64,000 bases of DNA, taken from the NCBI GenBank assembly GCA_035236585.1, contig CP141126.1, forward strand, positions 65,077,414 through 65,141,413, written 5' to 3'. Source of the DNA: Warburgia ugandensis (Eukaryota; Streptophyta; Magnoliopsida; Canellales; Canellaceae). Shown here piece after piece: positions 21,773 through 32,637 of this stretch. The position numbers were made by a program, and so were the translations under genes. The first letter of the stretch is position 1. Each line of letters opens with the position of its first letter. The notes beneath the pieces are model-generated. The model was not told where the DNA came from, searched no databases, and was given only the letters and a program-made list of their open reading frames with translations.

Positions 21773-24381
21773 TGTGACGACCTGGGTTTTCTCATGCATT
21801 TTTAAATGAAAAATCTAAATTCCTAAGGCGGGACCCCTATTTTAAAAAAACAACGCAGTGCAGCGGAAAAATATTTTATTTGAAATTCAATTTGAAAACC
21901 CCGAGTGTCATTTGCTTTCACAACAACCAAGGTAGTTTTTAAAAAGCTTTAGAAATCATAAGTGTTTTTCCCCAAATCTATCCAAATACAAAGACACAAA
22001 TTTCAACCGTAATTAAATACAAATACATGTCCAAAGGGTTGAGAATTTACTTACATGTATAATTGTTTCCTTTTTGATTCACTTGCTCGTAGCACTAACA
22101 TAGATGTCCTCTACTCGTGGATGGAATTATCCTGAAAAATGTTAAGGATAGGGTGAGTATATACTATACTCAGTAGGAGTCTATCACTACTAGTTTTGCA
22201 ATGCATGCTATGTTTAAAATCATGTGCTCATAAAAACATATGCATGATTGAATAATCACGTTCAATATCGATATTAAAAACCACTGTCAAACCAGAATAC
22301 TGACGACTTAAAGAAATATCATAATCTAAGTCAAAAGTATCATATATCATAAATATAAAAATATGCATCAGATGCTCAACTAAATCCAACTCATGGATAT
22401 CTGGTATGGTATGGTCGACTAACCTCGTATCATGCTACATGCAATGCAAATAAGTCCACGAAACCATAGGGTCCCACTATGCCCACGACCTCACTGCCGT
22501 GTGGTCCCCGGGTACCTAGGGACACAGGATCATATACCTCCACGGGGCATATGACACTTCGACCTAGTGTCATGACACCAGTGGTAGTCCCATGTACCAC
22601 ATGCAGTTGAAGCAGGGACATGCCCTTTTTGGGCGTGGTACCCATCCACCTAATAGTGGTAGAGGCTGGGCGGCCAACCCACACCCCTCGGCATAGCACC
22701 TACGAGCTTACTAGCCCAAATCATGTACGATCAAATAAGCCAAAAACCTCTTTTCAAAACTTGTCCTCTTTGGGTTCCTCACAACTGCCTGGCCCTCGGC
22801 ACTCCAGCGTCTTTTGGCAACCCTTAAGGACATGCAATCTTTGCAAGAACTTAATGCTCATAGATCATGCAATGTATGCAATAGTTTGCAAAACATATCT
22901 ATCCATAATGTATATACAAAACATGTCTATGAATAAAGCATTTGTCACATGCATGCTAAACAAGTCATATACTTAAATCATGTATTTTCAAAAAATCATA
23001 GCTCTTTTAAAAGAATCTAGTAGCGATAGAGCACCTACCTGACTAGGTTGCGCTAACCCCTTTGTCCTCGGACGCTCCTGAACATGGTTTGGGGAATGAA
23101 GGTTAGTTTGGCCCATCTTTTATGGGTTTTAGAGTAGTTGGTCTTATTAATTAGGCATTAAGGGTCCATCCCTATGCCTATGGGTGTCCTAAGGTCCTAA
23201 TTGGGCCTTGGTATTCTCAATTTTCCAAAGGTCTAGCGGCCACGCGCCACCATCCTATTCTAAGGTTCATGCTCACCTTTGATTGGACCCCTATCAGGGA
23301 TTTTATAGTTTTGATGTGTCTGCATCGTCGACACGGACACAACGCCTTTTGCGGGCCCTCAATCGGAGCTCTAGATCTCAAGTTATAAGCGTTTTAGTGT
23401 CACACGTACATAAGGGTCTTAAGAGTGAAAAGGCGAAATGCTAGGGCGCTGCGCGTCAGCAGCATGCGCCCGCCTTTTCTAAAGAAAAAAAAAAATCCCA
23501 ATTGCTAGCGCACTGCGCATCTACAGTATGCACCTCAGTGGGCGCGTCTGCAGATGTGCGGGTTTTCCCGCCGTCTCTCTCTTTAGCGGGCGTGTCCCTG
23601 GACGTGCCCGTTTGGTTTTCTCCAAACGCATCAACGTGTTACGTTCCGGATGGAACGTTTCATCGTCTCGGGGACTGGGGTATCCTCAGGACACCTTGTC
23701 GAACCAGTGTGGCCCAGGGAACGTCCCTGGGTGCTTGGTGGGTCTCCCGGGCTCCATTTTGCATGGTTTTTCATGCAAAAACCTAGGAAAATTGATCTTA
23801 GAACTACTGTGAAGATGGGTTTTGAGGGATCTTGGGCATACCTGGCTCATTGCTTGGTTTTTCTCCTTGTTTCTCCCTCTAGGTCACTCCTCCACAATGG
23901 GCTTTCTTCAACCTTTTGGGCTCCCATTAGAGGCGCCCAAGAGCTCTATTTATAGCGCTATGAGAGGGTTCTGGAGGGGGCTCTCACCGCCTTTGAATGG
24001 TGGAGGAGAAACCTCTAGAATGGCGGTGATTTCTCCTCCAATCACCCCCGTTCTAGAACCCTCTAGGAGGTTGAAGATGAAGGGTGCTCGTATCAAAACG
24101 GGCTCCTATGTTTTGCAGGCTAAATCCATTTTTTGTAAAAATTACATTTTTGGCCCTGAACTTCAAAGGACCATAACTTGCTCATTTTAACTCCGTTTTG
24201 GGTGATTTTGGTCTTGTTGGATTCCTTTTTCCGAGACGCACCTAATGGTGTCATTTTCAGGACCAAATTTCTAGGTTCAGTCAAGGTGGATAGTGAAATG
24301 ACTAAAATGCCCTTATCTTCAAAAACAGAACTTTTCATTCCTATCTTGGGATTTTAATATTTCAAAATTGGAGTCATTACA
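21773..24381 (+). mobile_element. Solo LTR, 2.6 kb, GC-richer family
   Basis: The unit starts TGTGACGACCTGGG and ends GAGTCATTACA. It is flanked by GTTAT at 21768-21772 and 24382-24386, a 5-bp duplication. A second full copy of the same family occupies 54321-56970 on the other strand, with closely similar first 150 bases and the same length. No coding domain, primer site or polypurine tract is present, so a solo LTR is the simplest reading. A TATA-like CTATTTATAGC lies at 23945-23955. Several overlapping frames of 90-122 residues at 23500-24190 reflect GC-rich composition and show no known domain. Confidence 0.88.
23945..23955 (+). promoter_or_regulatory. TATA box of the 2.6-kb LTR
   Basis: CTATTTATAGC is embedded in GC-rich sequence and followed by a CCTCTAG-rich segment. 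Position within the LTR fits a U3/R border. Motif-based only. Confidence 0.5.
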
Positions 24382-24386
24382 GTTAT

Positions 24387-26345
24387 CTTAACATAGAGTA
24401 TATAGGTTATTTATGTAGTATAGGATAAATTAGTTAAAATAGTGAAAATTGCTCAAAACTTGTTCCTTCCCCTAGCTATACCTCCACTTAGAAGATCAAT
24501 ATTCATCCAATTCTTGTATAGGGATTTTCTTTCTAGGAACTCATGTAGTGGAATCTCATCATGCCATGGAATTACACCACGCCTATTATATGTGCATCAT
24601 AATGCAAAATACATTAGGACTACTATACCACAGTCTCAATCCATACAGCACGCTCATATAATTGTATAATAATCTACTAATACCAACTATAGAAATAACA
24701 AATCCATGTCTGCATGGGGAAGACCGTGGTTGTCATAGTGGCGGCCTTCCCATTATTGCCCCACCTGACATTTAGCCTCTCTTTGGGCATGGTATCCATC
24801 ATATAAATTTCAGGAAGTAGGTGGCCAAACCCTCATAACTTCCCTAGCATAGCATCCCCAATTCGAATACTGTGTAAAAGAAAATATATCAAACGATGCA
24901 TCTATTTAACTGAGGCTGGAATATTTTCTATGCCCTATTCTTAGGGTTCCCATAATCTACACATCTCATTACTTTTACCTCATTTAATTAGGTAATTAGA
25001 TAGTTGAATTGGATCATGGGGTTGGTTCACTTAGTTGGATTATGTGATTGGATCATGACTATGCTAAGGTACTAAGAATACTTATATCATGAAGGTCTAT
25101 AATTCCAGACAAAAGATCATTTATGTATACACATGAATCCTCAATACATTCTTGTACATCCACCTACCTCAAAGTGGTATCATGGTCTTGATTCATACAT
25201 CTCCACTCTATATTATCCATCATGATCTTGATTCATACATCTGTCAGCCATACATATAAAGCTATTCTTCTCGACAAGTATTCTTTCTACATGGGGTTAT
25301 TCTATGAGGGATGCCCTAATCTTTCCTTGAACCATATATGATCAAGGTTTCAAATCTTCTAAGTTCACAATCTCCACTATAAGTAAAATCATAGAAAAAT
25401 ACTACAATCTACATTATATTTCTTTTCTTTTTGTTTGTGATCTTTTAAGATGTCTCTTGGATCTTGTTTGATCTTCCTTATCTTATTTACAATTTTTATT
25501 AGAATTAGATGATTTACTAACCATTTATGCTCTTATTATTATTACTCAACTAGTTAATGTTTTACTGGTTGAGGATAGTTTATTCCATCCTAAGTCTAGA
25601 CAGCTGCTTTTATGTCAAATTGGTTAAGGCTTACTAGCTGAATGACTGAACACAAAGTGGTTACTTCAACCCTCATGTAAGGAGGCATTTAGACCTCACA
25701 AACGTCAATGAAAGGTGGGAGAAGAGCGAGGCACTATTAGATAACCCTCTTAACCACCATGTTCATCATCCACTAGGGTGACCTTAGCTCAACCTTTCAT
25801 AAGGTTCCTATGAGCATTTTAACCCTAAGTACTTTCCTAATTGATTTTAATTAAATTCGTGAACATTTAAATGTCATTCATGGAGTTTCATTATTCTCCT
25901 AATTTGGGCCAAAGAAATGATATACCTTATATTATCCTACTAACTATAGCCCTTACTATCATTAAGTCCATATCATTTATTTGAGGTAAATGTCCTTCAA
26001 TTCTAATTTTATTTAATTACATTTTCAATGTAGTTTTCATAACATAAGCATTAAAGCATAAATAAATAAAAAAACAAATCTACAATTAAATCTACTAAGC
26101 AATAAATGAAAATTCTAATAACATTCCATAATTCAATTAAAAATCTAACATACCATAACTATTCATCACAATCCAATGGTCATTATTCATCTTTCATCTC
26201 TTTTAGGGTTTAGATCTTGATCTTTTCATTTTCCTTTAGATCTAACACATCTTCTTGATTTGATTTCATTATTAGATCATTGATACATCTCGTCCAATGA
26301 TCGGATCTTTCTTGATCCAGCTGATCAAGAAGATCTTAAGTCATT
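24387..26345 (+). repeat. Middle part of the large LTR (continuation of 21203)
   Basis: No gene is present. Landmarks shared with 62575-63990 include the segment around GCCTCTCTTTGGG (24776 and 62818), GTGGCCAAACCC (about 24810 and 62865), and GATCTTGATCTTTCAT-like text near the ends. This supports continuity of one LTR across the 21773-24381 insertion. Confidence 0.7.
25655..25860. repeat. Stray copy of the Ty3 leader segment inside the LTR
   Basis: The run CAACCCTCATGTAAGGAGG followed by TTTAGACCTCACAAAC matches 31683-31725 of the non-autonomous element leader nearly exactly. Collinear but weaker similarity continues through CTAATTGATTTTAATT near 25840. It is isolated from other leader or internal sequence. 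Confidence 0.7.
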
Positions 26346-26506
26346 TGTTGATGTTTTTTGCAAGTGCACCGGCTATTGTAGTATAATTATGAAAATATAA
26401 GTCGATCCCACAGGGAGTCGCTTTAAAAATAAGGATTTTAAACAAAATTTATTTATCTAAAACTTAAAAAAAATAAAACTAACTCTTCAGCTTTATTCAA
26501 ATGATG

Positions 26507-26606
26507 ATGATGATCATCATCATCATCATCAAGACCTTATCCCAATTAGGGGTCGGCCCCGTGAATCTTATTCCTCCATTCCACTCTATTAAATACCATG
26601 GCTTCA
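26507..26606 (-). mobile_element. 3' tail of an RTE-clade LINE or its SINE partner
   Basis: A 100-bp insertion is present in the left LTR but absent from the right LTR. It is flanked by a perfect 15-bp duplication TTTATTCAAATGATG (26492-26506 and 26607-26621). On the minus strand it contains CCGACCCCTAATTGGGATAA followed by GGTCTTGATGATGATGATG. This resembles the conserved 3' end and short tandem tail of plant RTE LINEs and TS-type SINEs. Variable-length long duplications are the mark of target-primed insertion. The family name is from memory of the motif. Confidence 0.8.
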
Positions 26607-27791
26607 TTTATTCAAATGATGCAATTTACATAAATTTTAAGTCCAAAAAACATAAAATAAAGCTAATATATATCCCTGAATTACACTATCCTTGGAGAGC
26701 ACTGTCCCTAGATAATACTGTTAGAAGATAAATAACATAAAACTTAAATAGAATAGGGACACGGATGTAAATAAAATAGGGACATAAATGTAATTAAAAG
26801 AAAAGGATAGAAATGTAATTGAATATAAAAAGGTAAGGGCAAAATAGGAATTAAATTAAAAAATTTGGATTTTAAGAAAAACCAGGAATAACCTGACGAA
26901 GAAGGAGACTGGAGGAGGGAGGAGATAGAGCCAGAGGAGAAAAGAGAGGGAGAAGGATGAGGCAGGAGGAAACCTGTTTTGGGTTTTTGTCTCCAGGACA
27001 TCTGGAGGCGAGAAAAAACCCGACGACATAGAGACACCGGAGAAGATGGGAAAGCCAGCTAGATTGGGGCTCCCGGAGAAGATGGAGATGCTTACTAGAG
27101 GCGATCTAGAGCAGAGACCGACCAGTGCTGGTGCACTGTTCTGGTGATGGGTAGATTCACCGGGTGATGCGTAGATGCTGGATCGTCTGATGTGTGAAAA
27201 AAATGATGCCCTTTCTTGGCTTTGACTGGTTCTGTGGGTGGTGAAGAGGGAGATCGGAGGTTTTGGGTTCCAAAACCAAAGGGGGAAAGAGAGAGGGTAG
27301 ACCATAGAGATATAGAGAGAGTAAAGGAGAGACGCGAGATCCGAGATATAGGCAATTACGGGAGAGATAAAGAGATTGAAGAGTGGGGTTCTAACAGAGT
27401 GAGTGTAGATGTGCCATTAACGACCAAATCTGATGGAGAAAAGTTGTTTGAGAGAGAAAGGGAAAGATCCAATAGAGACTCGTAAATCTGCCATTAACAA
27501 AACTATCAGAGAGAAAAGGGGAGGATATAGTATCCCTGCCTAGAAAATAGCCAAACAAGACGAAGTCTCCAGAGAACAAAGTGGGCAAAGTGGCTGCACA
27601 TCGCCTAGTGTCAAATAGAGAGAGAGAAAGCCAATGCGATGAGGTAGATGGAAAGTAGAAACAAAAACACTCTAATTGGAATGCAAAGCAAACAAAGAAA
27701 AAAAAAAAAAAAAAAACAAATTCGAACTCCCCCAAAAACAAAACCTCCAAACTTTTTGAAAACCTTCCCAAACTCCCTATGGTTCTCCCTC

Positions 27792-27799
27792 TTTATAAA
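27792..27799 (-). promoter_or_regulatory. TATA box in left LTR
   Basis: TTTATAAA on the minus strand lies within AAGTTTATAAAGAGGG. The same box with the same surroundings is at 33787-33794 in the right LTR. Confidence 0.6.
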
Positions 27800-28180
27800 C
27801 TTTCCTTTCCTAATCTTCCTCCACCTCTTTCTTTTAAGAGGTAGATTCCTATTAGGAAACTCTCTTCCAATTGTGACTCCTTTTCGGAATCCTTCAACCC
27901 TTACCTTATTGAACTTCAACTGATCTGAGCCATCCAACCCTCCTTTAGTTGATCTACAAAATAAAAGACTAAATTAGAATCATCTGAACCACACATTAAT
28001 CATCTAATATGCTCTAATGATCATCTGACCATTGGTTTTGAAAAATTAAGGTTTGAATGGCCTATTTGAGCTAAATTTGAAATCAAGCCAAATTTTGCAA
28101 ATTTGAATGGTTAAATGAACTAATTGAATGCTAAACTAGGTTTCTTTTAGCCAAAATTAAACACTTGACATACCCCCCAA

Positions 28181-28207
28181 CCAGCATTTTGCTGGTCTCG
28201 AGCAAAA
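28181..28207. repeat. Conserved LTR hairpin module
   Basis: CCAGCATTTTGCTGG is a perfect 6-bp stem with a 3-base loop. It overlaps a second stem, TTTTGCT with AGCAAAA, separated by 7 bases. The module recurs at 34196-34222 and 53365-53390, in LTRs of both orientations. Confidence 0.75.
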
Positions 28208-29705
28208 CATGCAGACAACTATTTTATACAAAACTGGTACAAGGTGCCACTTTCGTAAGTACTCACGATTGTATTTAGCACATGCAACACACCCTTGAGC
28301 CCCTAGTGGATGAGTTAGGCCTCGTGAGGGTTTTTAGTGAATATACCTACAAAATTCAATAAGGTTGAGTTCCCTATTTTATCTCAGAGAATCCTTATTC
28401 ATTAGCAATTTTACTAGTTTCTCACAACTTAATGAAGAGGATTAGACAATTTTACATATCATATGCATATTAAAGACATCTTATTTGAGCTATTTCTCAG
28501 TGTGCATATATGTGTGTATAGCCACATATATCTTGACCTCTAACTGGATATGCTTAAATTCCATTAGAAATATGCCTTGACTTCAAATCCTCATAGGCAT
28601 ATGCTTAGAAATAAAACTCTTAGATAAGGGGTTTTAACATATTTCTCTTATTATATGACCAAATCTAACAAGTTGATGGTTCACATAATTCTTTTAAACA
28701 CTCATGAGACAATGGAAAGTGATCCCTAAGAGTAGATGTTATCAATAAGAATATTAGGCGTCTTTTACCTTAATTCTTTCTTTTTATCTCCTCTTTAAGT
28801 CTATGTTCACTTAAGATCAATAGGTCTTTAACTAGGACAAAATGTAGGCTTAGGACAGGTTTAGAAAAAGAAAGGTATAAAGATTTCAAATGTTCAAAAT
28901 TGAGTAGATGTCTTCAATGAATATTTGCTAGGACTTGTCTTTTTGGTTTATACTTGGAGTGAATTTCTCTTTCAAATTTTGGTCTTTCTTTTTCTTTTCT
29001 TTTTTCCACTTTTTTTTCTTCTTTAGAACAGCTAATTTTTTAATTTTTTTTAACTTCTTTGACTTTTTGTCCTATTTTTGAATTTTTTCTACTCTACTCA
29101 TTTTGAAGATAGGTAATGGTTATTTATTTGTGGTTATTATTAAAGTCAATGGTGTTAAGAAAGAAAAGGCCCAATAATAGGCTCAAGAGGCTAACTAGTG
29201 GTAAACTATATTGGGTGAGCTTTTATGTCTCTGGGTTGAGCAAGTAGGGCCTATATCATTTCCTAGGTTTTCTAAAGCCTAACAGATTCAATAAATTTTT
29301 GTAATTAAAGCTATTACTCCTATTTATTCTTGATGTTTAGAAAGTGTGGAATTACTTATAACTCTTTAAAAGAAGATAGTCTCAAACTCTCACTAGGTTA
29401 TAGGTCTCCACTGATTTTTCTCAGGGTCTCTAAGTCATACGTCTATATTAGTCTTGATTATGTGCTGTGTGTAAATAGTTTCTAAGAATTAAATTTCATA
29501 AAATTCGTTAACACATGAATGATATGAAAAACTAATCATATGCATTCCCACTAAGAGGTGAAAATAGTATATTTACTAAATTCTGAACATCCAGTTCTCA
29601 TCACAGGAAGGGAACTCTATTTTAAAAGTTTTTTTTTTTTTTTTTTTCAAAAATCATCATTTTTATTTTTACTCAAGAAAATTCAAAATCTCTAGTGCAT
29701 CTACA

Positions 29706-29715
29706 CCCCCAACCT
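29706..29715 (-). promoter_or_regulatory. Polypurine tract of the non-autonomous element
   Basis: The minus strand reads AGGTTGGGGG directly before the LTR start TGTAGATG. Just upstream come CATTGGGGGCAATG and, further, GGGAGGCAACCCAAGGG. These match the equivalent 60300-60431 region of the plus-strand copy. The tract primes plus-strand DNA synthesis. Confidence 0.8.
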
Positions 29716-29915
29716 GAATGAAGCATTGCCCCCAATGTTGGAAAACATAGTATTCTAAATGGAAGTTGAGTGATGTAGACTCTCAAACCCTTGGGTTGCC
29801 TCCCAATAAGCACTAACTTTAATGTCTTCAGCCAGACATTACCTAACCTAACTTTCTAAACTTGGAGCTAACTATGTTAGCTTATGTGTCCTAATCCTAA
29901 CCCTAAGATGAAATG

Positions 29916-31424
29916 TCAAGATTTCTCACGCCACTTCAGAATTTTGCGATAATCTATATATTGCCTCCTCCGTGAAATTTTAGGTGGTGATATGAATATA
30001 ATACAGTAGATCATCACAATTATGAAGGGAGTGGGACCGTATTGATGATCCCCCATCTTTAATATTTCACAGTAGTCAATATAATTGCTCCACCTCGATA
30101 ATTGAGGTGAGGGTAACACAATGACTGCATGAACTATTGTGTATTTCCTTGGACCATATGGTGACAAATAGTCCTTGTCTTGACCAAATTGAGGGATAAT
30201 AATGATCATTCTATTCAGTTTATCTTTTTCCTCTGTGTCCCTATCATTGTCCTGAACTAGGGTAATAACTTGACTCTGCCCTTCTTGAAGAGGTTGTTCT
30301 TGTATTACTAAAGGCGGGGACAAGGTTTGGCTTAAACCTTGGTAATCTTCTAATGTGTACCCTAGAGTAGGTTGATGCATATCAACTGACTCTGCTTCTT
30401 CCTATTTAATAAACACATGTACAGTATCAAGCGTGTCTATACTATCGTCTAATGTTTGTTCAAATAAGGCTGCTAGGTCCCAATCAGGTTCTACATTGAA
30501 AGGTGCAATTTGAATTTCATGCTGTATAAGAGGATATACTCTGCCTTGTGATCGAGAAGTGTCCATCAAAGGAATAGTATCCAACAACTCATGCACCTCC
30601 TCAATAAATGTGTCTTCATCAAAGTCATAAAAATAGGTGGGACACGCATCTAGAGGATTACGGTTGGATTTTTCTAAAGCTTTATTCTCTTCATCAATAG
30701 AAGTCTCTTCATTAGACTTATTAGAAGTAGGACATGGCTCGAGTAGATCTAAGTTGGACATTTCTATGGATGGTTGTAGACTTTGTGGCTCATAAGGATC
30801 ATATTTTAATCCTAGTGTCAAGAATAAATGGCACTTCATTATCCCTAATTTGTTTCAATGTCTCCTCAAATTTCTCCCTCGTTTTATTTCCTCAGTGAAA
30901 TCTTGCATGATTTGTTTTAATTCCATATTCCTTTGTTTTATTATTTCACACATATGCTGCATATTTTCTTCTAATAGTGGTTCTTCATCCCGTCGAGGAA
31001 ATGACTCATAAGGTTGGTTTTGCTGTGGCATTGGGGTAATGAAAAAGGATTGCGTAGGCTGAGCACATGATGGTTGACCTTGATATTCTGAATAATCATG
31101 GTAGTGTTGACCAAGGTGAGACCATTGTGGTTCTTCCTGATATTGGTAATCCTGAGACCATGGTTGTTCATGATGCATAGCCCATCCATTAGAGTTTTGA
31201 TAATTTGTCTCAGAATAAAAGTTACTAGGGTATATGAATGCATTAGGTGCATCCACTAGCTCTTGATAGTATTCATTGTATGTGGAGCTTGATAGGGGCC
31301 AAGAAGGAGTGGAATAGGGATGCTCAGAATAGGTATAGTCATTATGGTATTCAGGTTGTGGCGCAACTTGCCTAGAAGCTATTAGCCTAAGCAATTGACT
31401 TTCCATAAGATCTAACCTATCCAT
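29916..31424 (-). pseudogene. Novel ORF of the non-autonomous Ty3/gypsy family (about 500 residues, decayed)
   Basis: I do not recognise this protein. Three open stretches (31424-30855, 30839-30402, 30380-29916) lie in one frame. They are separated by stops, with evidence for a local frame change near 30870, where another frame reads ETLKQIRDNEVPFI. The N-terminal part is rich in Tyr, Gln, Ser, Pro and His. Next come a Glu/Lys helix-like segment (EIIKQRNMELKQIMQDF) and an acidic middle with LLDTIPLMDTSRSQGRV. The C-terminal part has two tandem copies of a motif: SRWSNYIDYCEILKMG, then SRRRQYIDYRKILKW. The second copy of the family at 58815-60250 conserves the same order. No zinc knuckle, protease or polymerase motif is present. 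A gag-like or RNA-binding role is only a guess. Confidence 0.75.
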
Positions 31425-31589
31425 CTATGCATCTAATCTATGAAATCTATCCCCTTCTTGATAGGCTTTGTTTTTTTTTTTTAAGATGAAAACTAACCTA
31501 CATGATGCAACCTAACTTCCTAGAAAGATGCACAAACAAAGGACACAATATAATCCTTGAGGCTAATAAGCAGCAATATTTTGACATTC

Positions 31590-32610
31590 TTGAATTTGTG
31601 TGGGGACAATGCTTTTAATTAGCCTAATCTAGCACTCCTCTTCTTCTTTAGATTACTAGTTAGGTTCTGCGCAAGGTGGTTAATACAACCCTCATGTAAG
31701 GAGGTGTTTAGACCTCACAAACATCAACAGGAGGTGAGGAAAAAGTGAGACTCTTTTAGATAACCCCTAATAACCATAGTGCTCAAAAGCCACTAGAGTG
31801 ACAATAAATCCCGTCTTAGTAAGAGGGTCCTATGAACATGTGATGGCCCTATAGGTCTCTTCTAATTGATTTTAATTTGATTTGAAGGTAGGGTAGCGTG
31901 CTTGAGATGATTATCCTAGGTGGGCCAAGGAGTGGTGATGGAATCCACCCTTGATATTATGGTGGTAAGGTGACCTTACTAATTAAATTCCACACTCCAT
32001 GGCAATTCGATCAGCATATATATCACCTTAAAGCATTAACCGTGTCCTAAGATACAATTTAAAACAATAAACCAATGCAAAATCCTAAAAATGTAACAAT
32101 TATAAAGGATGCTTTCTATATGAGTTACACTACCAAACAATGCAAATTTACTCTAAATGCAAGCCCTAATCTAGGAAGTAAATGAGTGAGAAAACTTACA
32201 ATGGGGTTTCTAATGAAGATCAAGTGTAGGTCACCTTATCCCACACTTACCCTATATTATACAACCCTTTAAAATTAAAATGGAAACTGCAATTTACAAG
32301 GATCCTCACTATAAGCTTCACATCAAAGAAAAAAAAATCCTATTCAAGGAAAGCAGGAAAATTTCCGTGTTGATGAAGATTTTCTTACCAATTTCCTCCA
32401 CTTTTTTATTTCCCTTAAAAAGAAAATTAGAAATAAGTACCAATTTTAGAAAATTAGGTGGTTATGCACTAAAAAAAAATTGAAAAATGCACCTAAAATT
32501 GCTTAAAATGATAAAACTGTACAATTCCTACAATTTTTTATTTTTTGGATTTTTCTAATTTTTTAAAAAATTTTGGATTTTTTAAATAAATTTTATAAAA
32601 ACTCCTTTGC
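31590..32610 (-). other. Leader of the non-autonomous element
   Basis: This is non-coding sequence between the primer site and the novel ORF. It is collinear with the leader at 3690-4260 of the gag-pol element. Near 32275-32480 a 67-residue plus-strand frame exists but lies antisense and shows no motif. Confidence 0.7.
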
Positions 32611-32613
32611 AAG

Positions 32614-32631
32614 TCCCCAGAAAAGGCGCCA
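32614..32631 (-). promoter_or_regulatory. Primer binding site, tRNA-Asp type
   Basis: The minus strand reads TGGCGCCTTTTCTGGGGA, with the seven terminal bases TGGCGCC and the GGGGA end intact. It sits six bases from the LTR end CAACA. Confidence 0.85.
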
Positions 32632-32637
32632 AAAACT

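Larger units (their letters stand above)
26346..29705 (-). repeat. 3' LTR of the non-autonomous element
   Basis: The plus strand begins TGTTGATG and ends ATCTACA. It aligns through most of its length with 32638-35185. Differences include the 100-bp RTE-like insertion, about 200 bases near 26730-26920 missing from the other copy, and about 570 bases near 28390-28960 missing from the other copy. GA-rich sequence at 27200-27480 becomes pyrimidine-rich in the sense direction, downstream of the TATA box. Open frames of 60-150 residues inside it overlap on both strands and lack domains. Confidence 0.85.

Noticed and set aside
23502..24190. Overlapping plus-strand frames of 94-122 residues
   Set aside because: They lie in three frames of a GC-rich solo LTR with no shared motif with known proteins; chance frames.
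27095..27937. Frames of 86-149 residues on both strands in the LTR
   Set aside because: They are inside the 26346-29705 LTR in GA-rich DNA, and the equivalent frames in the right LTR differ in length and frame.
30971..31252. 93-residue minus-strand frame overlapping the novel ORF
   Set aside because: It is an alternative frame of the same region; the frame of 30855-31424 is the one whose motifs recur in the second family copy, although part of that copy reads in a shifted frame because of decay.
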